Source: PVC group bacterium (GTDB lineage: Bacteria; Verrucomicrobiota; Kiritimatiellia; CAIKKV01; PXCX01). From it: a stretch of DNA of 14,750 nucleotides. The DNA is taken from assembly GCA_003565195.1 (NCBI GenBank), contig PXCX01000231.1, positions 1 to 14,750 of the forward strand, given 5' to 3'. This document shows, in pieces, positions 9,401 through 14,750 of this stretch (its first letter is position 1; each line of letters opens with the position of its first letter). Position numbers and translations under genes: made by a program. The notes beneath the pieces are model-generated. The model had not been told where the DNA came from. It did no database searches and worked only from the letters and a program-made list of their open reading frames with translations.

Positions 9401-9671
9401 TGTGCGTGAGCTTGAGGCGGCGGAGGCGGCTCTTGAGGAGATCGGGAAGGAGGAGGGAACGGATCCGGCGGAGATCGCGGAGCGGGAGGCCGAGGTCGCC
9501 CGGGCGCGGCGCCGGCAGGAGGGATTCGCGTTGCGTCGTCGTCTCCGCGCCGCCCGCCTCGAGGTGATGCGTCTCAAGTATGAAGATGCGGACGAAGCCG
9601 CGATCGCCGCGGCGAAGCAGGCGGCCGATGCCGCCGAGCAGCGTCTCCGTGCCTATGACGAGGAGGCCTGA
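6486..9671 (+). CDS. Exported tandem beta-helix (pectate-lyase-like) protein with C-terminal coiled coil
   Basis: 1,061 residues from a GTG start; signal peptide with probable cleavage after VVNA (~residue 27). Residues ~38-215 form a beta-sandwich-like region (LEDDFER...W, then D..RLYTRP) resembling the LamG/DUF1080-type domains that accompany glycan enzymes. Two pectate-lyase-superfamily openings follow: one near residue 235 (AGIQEAIDSL then GGVVILPEG) and one near 640 (AGFQEALNEL then GGTLQLPAG). Each begins a beta-helix, with PbH1-like rungs (GN.T.GN.G.GI, NH.SGIAL) clear in the second. Residues ~970-1061 are unlike the rest: rich in Glu, Arg, Ala and Leu, with long predicted helices and no beta rungs. 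No catalytic residues can be assigned, so it may be a lyase, a hydrolase or a glycan-binding protein. It follows the esterase gene by 42 nt and precedes the GH43 gene by 148 nt. Confidence 0.8.
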   Translation: MKSLIVSMFVLASGILAIRLFTPVVNAREPGVATAAEWVPLLEDDFERDRAGEAWRVMRGDWRIEEGRMRVTRAWTSDNSIISTLSMPRGDMRAVIGIELESGSTMQLALRTGEHFWGGGGAPDFFAIHFRARPDTPAPFLDGGSVVIPPDEQFTVELVIEGGQGVVNVNGETIVARDVPAARSEVNRQFYLNCMPNGWVDFVRLYTRPDATRAIPIEANTPDENRRATVVADDFIDPENPAAGIQEAIDSLPPNGGVVILPEGNFMMRRHLKLRSGVFLRGQGWDQTTLEHVPIRETKVIEAEQEGDLIRVTVEDAEPYQVGDGMCFGRQWTHVVEHDAEAPNRDMVMTAIDGNVLTIRGYLPENHDTIKNFHPLIYAVLEEFVGVSDMTLRGPAEGPGGGGFNNNPVTFGNIYGARIHRLNIENFPADGVSVQRSADALVTGNTVRGTGNGFHPGTFTQRFLFARNLAVGNEAGLFYCFANENGVNVWNTVDRYTGYPFVGNNFNLINSNDLREQMEITGSGYAGLLFNNRIPELNTASANVEPGFPRYFSAPSYYVFAENRLDKLTFGRGTEAIVAIGNTSHEDALEATGVTDDILFVEEGLGLVEKLGLDRGAGRDAPVGPPARPAPILDGRDYYDPNRPDAGFQEALNELAVDGGTLQLPAGRYPLTVALDIPSNVTLAGYGVATVLYAGDEFRGSMLVSDGTENVTVRDVTILGRYSMELDQRAAAIDFLDFSNATLSGVDLRGWDGRGVNASGDHINILNSRAIMCAGTGFSVSGPSVIKTSLARECEHGIVVSGSQSGSRVEGNITMGNRGRGIALLSGGGALVKSNNSHFNRGAGIYARDFSEGNIIGNVTRANHQSGIALQSCRNVTVAYNHCSDDQIHPSQPTGIREIGDSAGNVIRGNLAAPFHQPHMRERIPAVIAEGEGTDVADNLIASAFPTGSSMEWYALGFEGTPHSHGRLRQQSVRELEAAEAALEEIGKEEGTDPAEIAEREAEVARARRRQEGFALRRRLRAARLEVMRLKYEDADEAAIAAAKQAADAAEQRLRAYDEEA

Positions 9672-9819
9672 TTCCGCCATGTCATTTGACGGCAACGCCG
9701 GATCGGGCGGCGAACGCTATACCCGCGGGACGAGGTGACGCCGAAGACCCTCCCGGAGCATGTCGTCAGGTTCAAATGTCACATAGATACAGATAACTTA
9801 CCAGAGGAATCATACGAAG
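9672..9819 (+). other. Largest intergenic gap; no confident regulatory element
   Basis: This 148-nt gap is the longest in the window. It holds an 8-bp palindrome CCCGCGGG at 9722-9729 and a few weak 4-5-bp inverted repeats, but no hairpin with a T-run. TTGAC at 9686-9690 has no well-spaced -10 box. The last ~45 nt become AT-rich before the GH43 gene, as a leader or internal promoter might, but I cannot define one. Confidence 0.4.
9803..9808 (+). promoter_or_regulatory. Ribosome binding site of the GH43 gene, rather long spacing
   Basis: AGAGGA ends 11 nt before the ATG at 9820, longer than the 7-8 nt seen for the three preceding genes. The start is still preferred because the protein begins at once with the conserved GH43 N-terminus NPIIPGFYPDPS. 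Confidence 0.6.
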
Positions 9820-11340
9820 ATGAGTTACCATAACCCTATTATTCCCGGGTTTTACCCGGATCCGAGCGTTTGCCGCGTGGGCGAAGATTATTACCTTGTC
9901 ACCAGCTCCTTCGAGTACTTTCCCGGGGTGCCGGTCTTCCATAGCCGCGATATGGTCAACTGGCGCCAGATCGGTCACTGTCTCACGAGACGGAATCAGC
10001 TCAACCTTGAACAATGCGGAGCGTCAGCCGGAGTCTTTGCCCCGACAATCCGCTATCATGACGGCCGCTTCTACATGATCACTACCGTCATTCACGACAA
10101 ACCGCATTTCTATGTCTGGACAGAGGATCCGGCCGGTCCGTGGTCCGATCCGATCCGAGTCGATCAGAGCGGCATCGATCCCTCGCTCTGTTTTGACGAA
10201 GAGGGGGTCGTCTATGTCACCTCGACCGGCAAGGATGCTGAAGGTCAGGCGGCGATCGCGCAGTCCACCATCGACATCGAGACCGGCCGCATCGTCGAGC
10301 CGACGCGTCCGGTATGGCGCGGCACGGGCGGATCGTGGCCAGAGGCACCGCATCTCTTCCGGATTGGCGGGGTCTGGTATCTGATGCTCGCCGAGGGTGG
10401 TACGGAGTACGGCCACATGGTGACAATCGGTCGCAGCGATTCGCCGTGGGGACCTTTCGAATCGGCGCCGCACAATCCGATCCTGTCGCACAGAAGCCAG
10501 GTGGCCATGCTGCATTGTACGGGACACGCGGACCTGATCCAGGATCATCTCGGCGGCTGGTGGATGGTATTCCTGGCAACGCGCAGTATTCCACGCAACG
10601 CCAAGTGTCACCATCTCGGACGTGAAACCTGTCTGGCACCGGTTCTTTGGGAAGATGGCTGGCCGATCGTCAATGGCGGCAGAAATGTGCCGCTCGAGAT
10701 GGATGTGGAAACGCTGCCGCTGAGCCAGTTTGAACCGCTGCCACCGCGCGACGACTTTAACAGCACCGAGTTGGCTTTGTATTGGAACTATCTGCGCAAC
10801 CCCCGCGAAGCCGATACTTCGCTCACCGAACGGCCCGGATATCTTCGCCTGCATGGATCCCCTGTGACCCTGGACGAGCTTGATTCTCCGGCCTGGATCG
10901 GCCGGCGCCAGCAGCATTTTTCCTGCCGTTTCAGTGTGAAAATGGATTTCCTGCCATCCTTATCGAATGAGGAGGCTGGAATTACCGCCTACATGAATAA
11001 CCGCCATCACTACGATCTTGGTGTCCGTGCTTCCGGGAAGAAGTGCTGTGTTTTCGTCCGCCAGCGCATCGGTCCCTTGCAGGTTGTTATGACCGAAGTT
11101 GCGATCCCGGACGGAGCCACAGAACTGGCTATTGTCGCACGGGAGAATGAATACGAGTTTTTCTGCAATGGACAGAAGCTGCCCGTCACAGGCGAGGCGC
11201 GCTACCTCAGCGCCGAGGTGGCAAAAGGATTTACCGGCGTGTACCTTGCCATGTACGCTACCGGCAATGGCAGAGTCTCGGGAGCCGCAGCCGATTTCGA
11301 CTGGTGCGAGTATCTGCCAATCAAAAACGATGAAAAGTAG
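9820..11340 (+). CDS. GH43 family glycosidase (beta-xylosidase / alpha-L-arabinofuranosidase type), cytoplasmic
   Basis: 506 residues. Residues ~1-295 form the five-bladed beta-propeller of glycoside hydrolase family 43, and ~305-500 a C-terminal beta-sandwich of the kind found in GH43 beta-xylosidases. The three inverting-mechanism acids are visible: Asp14 in FYPDPS (general base), Asp120 in GIDPS (pKa modulator) and Glu175 in WPEAPH (general acid). GVFAPTIRYHDGRFY is another strong family signature. Length and two-domain layout match XynB-like enzymes that release terminal xylose or arabinose from short oligosaccharides. The protein starts directly with the catalytic fold and has no signal peptide, unlike its neighbours, so it probably acts in the cytoplasm on imported products. 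Subfamily and exact sugar cannot be fixed by eye. The next gene follows after 63 nt in the same reading frame, beyond the TAG. Confidence 0.93.
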   Translation: MSYHNPIIPGFYPDPSVCRVGEDYYLVTSSFEYFPGVPVFHSRDMVNWRQIGHCLTRRNQLNLEQCGASAGVFAPTIRYHDGRFYMITTVIHDKPHFYVWTEDPAGPWSDPIRVDQSGIDPSLCFDEEGVVYVTSTGKDAEGQAAIAQSTIDIETGRIVEPTRPVWRGTGGSWPEAPHLFRIGGVWYLMLAEGGTEYGHMVTIGRSDSPWGPFESAPHNPILSHRSQVAMLHCTGHADLIQDHLGGWWMVFLATRSIPRNAKCHHLGRETCLAPVLWEDGWPIVNGGRNVPLEMDVETLPLSQFEPLPPRDDFNSTELALYWNYLRNPREADTSLTERPGYLRLHGSPVTLDELDSPAWIGRRQQHFSCRFSVKMDFLPSLSNEEAGITAYMNNRHHYDLGVRASGKKCCVFVRQRIGPLQVVMTEVAIPDGATELAIVARENEYEFFCNGQKLPVTGEARYLSAEVAKGFTGVYLAMYATGNGRVSGAAADFDWCEYLPIKNDEK

Positions 11341-11350
11341 GTAATTGGAT

Positions 11351-11368
11351 TACACGCAAAAACGTGTA
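11351..11368 (+). promoter_or_regulatory. Perfect 6-bp inverted repeat in the leader of the second heparinase-like gene
   Basis: TACACG (11351-11356) and CGTGTA (11363-11368) are exact reverse complements around a 6-nt A-rich spacer, 36 nt before the ATG at 11404. It could be a repressor half-site pair or a weak mRNA hairpin. With a 6-bp stem and no T-run it is not a terminator. A chance match is possible. Confidence 0.3.
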
Positions 11369-11390
11369 TGTCTGCGGGAAAGTCAATAAT

Positions 11391-11395
11391 AGGCG
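11391..11395 (+). promoter_or_regulatory. Weak ribosome binding site of the second heparinase-like gene
   Basis: AGGCG lies 8 nt before the ATG at 11404, a poor match compared with the other genes here. An in-frame ATG at 11368 exists but has no purine-rich site and would place 12 polar residues before the signal peptide, so 11404 is preferred. Confidence 0.45.
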
Positions 11396-11403
11396 ATGAA
11401 ACC

Positions 11404-14400
11404 ATGAGTAAACGTAGACTTTTGATGTTGCTGGGGTTGTTTGTAGCGGTTGCGATTCTGATTGTTCCCGCGCGTTCCGATGCGCCGGATGCGGGGGAGA
11501 CGTTCCATCCCTATCCGCTCTATCCCTTTGAACCCGTTCCCGGCCGGCCGGGATTCGGCACACCCGAGGTTCAACCGTACTACGAGGCGTGGCGCGCGGC
11601 TCGCGCAGAGGGGGACGAAGAGAAAGCCGCCGAAATTATGGGGCAATTCGGCAGTGAGCATTTTATGCACGGATATCCGCAGTTCCTGCCGTATCCCGGT
11701 TCCGTCGAGCACGTGCGCCGGGCCTGGCAGAGGTATGTGCCGCCATATCCGCTGTACAGCCACAAAACACTGATCAAGAATGTGGTTCTGCCCGAATACG
11801 CGCCGACCGCCGGCAAAACCGTTACCTTTGAAGAACCGCTGTACTGGATCGGCCAGTGGAATGCCCGCCGGCTCACCAGCGCCAGGCGCGAGATCGAGGC
11901 GTATCCCTGGAAGCCGGGTGAGAGTATCGAGATCAGCGTCGGGCCACTGGAACCGAAACGGATGTACATTGTCCGGGTTATCGCTGCGCTGGATCCCAAG
12001 GATGTGGTGCGTTTCCCCACCGTGGCCAATCCGGAGCCTGTCGATCGCGAAGGCTCGGAGAAACAGCTCGTCTTCCGTTTCGAGATCAATGACAGACCTG
12101 ACGGCGGGGTGTCGGCATATTACCTGCGCGGTCGCGCCTGGGATCAGTTCTACGATACCGTCTCCTGCCACTGGGATGTACACGACAACCGTGAGTTCAA
12201 TATCCGCATTACCCTGCTCGAAGAGAGCGAGGCGACACTCTATACCCACAATATCGATGTCCACAACGTCTTCGGCAAAACCGCCCAGCGTCCCGGCAAG
12301 GAGCGGGCGGTCACGTTTGATGTCGAGGCACGCCGATCCAGGTGGGTAGACCGTCGGGCGCTACTTGAGGGAATGGCCGAATCCGATGACCGTACCGTGC
12401 GTGGTCAGCTCAACCAACTGCACAATTATCATACGGATTTCGTGGAAGACTATCCCGATCGTCGCAATCGGACGATCGACGACCTTGTTGAAGCCATGGA
12501 TCGTCCGCCGCTTGCGCCCGCAGAACGTGCCCGGCGCGACGATAACCTCTGGCGCAGTCTTCCGCCGCTTAACCATATGAGCGACGGTTTCCATTGGTAT
12601 AACCTTGAGGAAGGCAGTTCCCTTGACCTTGCGACCCGGGCCGGCTGGGGTATGGAAGCCAGTCACTGGCGTCACATGCGGTTTGATACCCCCTGGCGCC
12701 TTGTGCGGCGCGACGATGCCGGTAACATCGTTGACGAGTACACCTGGGATGACATGGTTGCCTACAACAAGCTGCCGGACACCGGGGATCGCGGATATGG
12801 CATCCGGATCGATGACCCCGTCGCCCAAAATTCGCCCTGGAGACAACAGCGGCACATCCTCTCGTATATCGCCCACATGCATCATAGGCGGCATGAGAAT
12901 CAGTTTAAGCAGCTGGAGAGACTTGTCGATCTCTATCACGCCTCCGGCGATCAACACATTGCGCGGGACGCGGCCTTTCTGATGGCGCGGCTGGTCTATC
13001 AATTCCCGACATATCGTGGGATCCATCAGATCGAATGGGCCGAAAGCTGGGATCCCATCCACCGTGCTCCGCATCCTTACGGTTTTCGCGGCGGCCAACA
13101 TGTTCAGGAGGAATTCTGCGACAGGCTCTTCGATTACATCAAAGACAACCAGGAACTGGCCACCGCCCTGGGGCGGCACATCCCCTGGATCAGAACACCG
13201 GAAGACGTTCGACACCTTTTCGAGGTCTACGGACTGCAGAGCCGTGCCAATGATCTGATGCAGCATATGTACATCTACTCCAACACTCTGCCACGCGAGA
13301 TGATCAGCAATGTGCTGGTGCAGAACAACAACGAGATTACCCGCCCGTGGATGGAGTTCCTTTTCAAGCGGAACTGGGTGTTCCCTCAGGCGCTGGCAGG
13401 GATTGACGACACAGTGGTCACCGATTTGACTCGTGACGGTGTTCACCCGATCGGTTCCTGGGCCTATGCCGGCCCGCAGGGACTTCATATAGCTGACCTC
13501 ACGAAAGATTATATCCGGCACGGCGGGTATCCGGAATTTGATCTGAGCGATTTCCGCCGCTATCCCAGGAGTCAAGCCGGTGCCTACTGGTTCCTTGAGA
13601 GCCGCGTCGGCGGCGGCTTCTACCCCGGCATCGGTGATGTGGGCGGGCCGGCGAGGCCGCGCGACTGGAACTGGCGCGCCGACAGTGACGTGCGCAAGGC
13701 CTGGGAATACGTGCGCGACCCCCGGTTTGCCTGGTTCATCGTCAACCAGATCGGCCGTGAAGAGGAATCCGATGAAGCCTGGACTGAACTCGAAGAGGCG
13801 GCGGCAACCCTGAAACTTGACCCGCGGCTGACCCAGAATAGCCGCGTGCTCAGCGATTGGTTCGGGGTGCTTGAGGGTGGCTCGGGGCATCCGGACTACA
13901 GATTCCATCGCGCGGTCACCGTGAATGTGGGCGACAGCGGCTGGGGACACGCGCACTTGGATACGCTTGACCTGCGGATCTGGGCGCTCGCCCAGAATAT
14001 GGTCGGCGACATGGGACAGCGGCCAGCATATGGGCGGCCGCGGCACGGAGCCACGTTCAGCCATAATCTAGTCGAAGTTGACGGCGACGGCTCCTTCTGG
14101 ACCAGCACCCCGGGGCGCTGGGATGGACACGCCTGGGTGCGAAATCTTTTCGACGCCCCAGGCGCGCATTATATGTTCGCCGAGGCGACGCCGCCGGAAA
14201 ACCATCCGAACGTCAACTTCCATCGTCGCCACGTCGCGTTGATCGATGTTCATGAGGGCGAACCTTCGCAAAGGCAGGAAAATCCGCACGAGGATGACGA
14301 TGTCGTTATGCCCGCCTCTTACGTGATGGATTTTGTGCGCGTCAGCGGCGGTAACCGCCACACCTATTGTTTCCTTGGTTCGATCGACGACAACCACAAC

Positions 14401-14750
14401 GAGGATGGCGGGTTCGAGGTCAATGTCGTCAACCGCGAAACCGTCACGCCCGGCGACGATACGCCGGAAGGCCAGTACCTGCGCAATTACCGCTGGGCGC
14501 GCTTCGCCGAGGAACATTTCGGTGAACCGGTCAAGGAAATCGACCGCGAATGGGCCGCCGATCCCGCCGACGACACGTTGGTAGCGACCTGGCGGCGCAG
14601 TAAATCCCGCGGCGTCGGCCCGGGCGGCCGCAAACATCTGCGCCTGCATCTGCTCGATGTCGGCGATCATCGTATCCTGCACGGTATCAACACCGACACA
14701 CACGGCGGCAACCGGCTCAACCCGGACGTTGATCACTACGCCGGCCGGCT
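11404..14750 (+). CDS. Heparinase II/III-like exported protein, N-terminal part (3' end outside window)
   Basis: The frame is open from ATG 11404 to the window edge (1,115 whole codons). Residues 1-25 are a signal peptide (KRR, a long hydrophobic run, PARS). Residues ~30-310 are a beta-rich accessory region starting with a Tyr/Pro-rich stretch. Residues ~313-770 are mainly helical (for example QRHILSYIAHMH, then LERLVDLYHASGD), as expected for the alpha-toroid of heparinase II/III-type lyases. From ~800 the beta-sandwich begins: GHAHLD at His849, His851 and Asp853, then RHGATFSHN at His881 and His887. Enzymes of this fold use Tyr/His acid-base chemistry on uronate glycans; the catalytic Tyr cannot be chosen by eye. 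The final 334 residues align without gaps to the fragment at the window start. By that alignment about 341 further residues are expected, giving ~1,456 in all. Ribosome binding site is weak. Substrate unknown. Confidence 0.87.
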   Translation, partial: MSKRRLLMLLGLFVAVAILIVPARSDAPDAGETFHPYPLYPFEPVPGRPGFGTPEVQPYYEAWRAARAEGDEEKAAEIMGQFGSEHFMHGYPQFLPYPGSVEHVRRAWQRYVPPYPLYSHKTLIKNVVLPEYAPTAGKTVTFEEPLYWIGQWNARRLTSARREIEAYPWKPGESIEISVGPLEPKRMYIVRVIAALDPKDVVRFPTVANPEPVDREGSEKQLVFRFEINDRPDGGVSAYYLRGRAWDQFYDTVSCHWDVHDNREFNIRITLLEESEATLYTHNIDVHNVFGKTAQRPGKERAVTFDVEARRSRWVDRRALLEGMAESDDRTVRGQLNQLHNYHTDFVEDYPDRRNRTIDDLVEAMDRPPLAPAERARRDDNLWRSLPPLNHMSDGFHWYNLEEGSSLDLATRAGWGMEASHWRHMRFDTPWRLVRRDDAGNIVDEYTWDDMVAYNKLPDTGDRGYGIRIDDPVAQNSPWRQQRHILSYIAHMHHRRHENQFKQLERLVDLYHASGDQHIARDAAFLMARLVYQFPTYRGIHQIEWAESWDPIHRAPHPYGFRGGQHVQEEFCDRLFDYIKDNQELATALGRHIPWIRTPEDVRHLFEVYGLQSRANDLMQHMYIYSNTLPREMISNVLVQNNNEITRPWMEFLFKRNWVFPQALAGIDDTVVTDLTRDGVHPIGSWAYAGPQGLHIADLTKDYIRHGGYPEFDLSDFRRYPRSQAGAYWFLESRVGGGFYPGIGDVGGPARPRDWNWRADSDVRKAWEYVRDPRFAWFIVNQIGREEESDEAWTELEEAAATLKLDPRLTQNSRVLSDWFGVLEGGSGHPDYRFHRAVTVNVGDSGWGHAHLDTLDLRIWALAQNMVGDMGQRPAYGRPRHGATFSHNLVEVDGDGSFWTSTPGRWDGHAWVRNLFDAPGAHYMFAEATPPENHPNVNFHRRHVALIDVHEGEPSQRQENPHEDDDVVMPASYVMDFVRVSGGNRHTYCFLGSIDDNHNEDGGFEVNVVNRETVTPGDDTPEGQYLRNYRWARFAEEHFGEPVKEIDREWAADPADDTLVATWRRSKSRGVGPGGRKHLRLHLLDVGDHRILHGINTDTHGGNRLNPDVDHYAGR
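13750..14750 (+). repeat. Long diverged direct repeat, copy B (paralogous coding segment)
   Basis: Partner of the segment at 3-1003, in the same orientation. Homology is expected to continue past the window end into the region matching 1004-2027. Confidence 0.9.

Noticed and set aside
9036..9695. Antisense open frame opposite the end of the tandem beta-helix gene
   Set aside because: It lies over the repetitive GC-rich coiled-coil coding region, where stop codons are scarce in several frames. No ribosome site or family motif supports it.
9686..9724. Possible promoter before the GH43 gene (TTGAC with CTATAC)
   Set aside because: The spacing is well over 20 nt, far from the usual 16-18, and the boxes match poorly.
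12361..14736. Antisense open frames (567 and 222 codons) opposite the second heparinase-like gene
   Set aside because: Same in-register effect; one ends opposite the CTA at 12361-12363. Their similarity to the antisense frame at 81-1475 follows from the paralogy of the sense genes.

Overview
This 14.75-kb window is a compact run of six genes, all on the + strand, for breaking down polysaccharides. Base composition is moderately GC-rich. Most genes have a purine-rich Shine-Dalgarno sequence 7-11 nt before the start, and five of the six appear to encode exported proteins (signal peptides seen on four, inferred for the one whose start lies outside). That suggests a Gram-negative carbohydrate specialist, perhaps from the Planctomycetes-Verrucomicrobia-Lentisphaerae-Kiritimatiellae assemblage. 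This placement is inference: no phylogenetic marker lies in the window. A Bacteroidetes PUL is less likely, because there is no SusC/SusD pair and the ribosome binding sites are strong.

Layout: (1) 1-2027, the C-terminal part of a heparinase II/III-like protein whose start lies before the window. (2) 2069-3724, an exported single beta-helix protein. (3) 3804-6443, an exported multidomain protein ending in an acetyl-xylan-esterase-like (CE7/AXE1) alpha/beta hydrolase. (4) 6486-9671, an exported protein with a sandwich-like N-terminal domain, two pectate-lyase-type beta-helices and a charged C-terminal coiled coil. (5) 9820-11340, a GH43 glycosidase with no signal peptide. (6) 11404 to beyond the window end, the N-terminal part of a second heparinase II/III-like protein. 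Gaps between genes are 41, 79, 42, 148 and 63 nt, with no clear intrinsic terminator, so the set could be one transcript.

The first and last genes are paralogues. Positions 3-1003 and 13750-14750 align codon for codon without a gap at a constant offset of 13,747 nt. By hand count about 45 of 334 residues differ (roughly 86-87% identity), while sampled DNA is only about 82% identical, so most change is synonymous and both copies look functional. Joining the two fragments predicts a full-length protein near 1,456 residues.

Working model (inference): the heparinase-like proteins and beta-helix proteins act on an extracellular or periplasmic uronate-containing polymer, the CE7 domain removes acetyl groups, and the cytoplasmic GH43 enzyme trims imported xylose- or arabinose-containing oligosaccharides. 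The substrate cannot be fixed from the sequence. There is no transporter, sulfatase or regulator in view. No RNA gene, insertion sequence or CRISPR array was found, and no gene-free stretch exceeds 148 nt.
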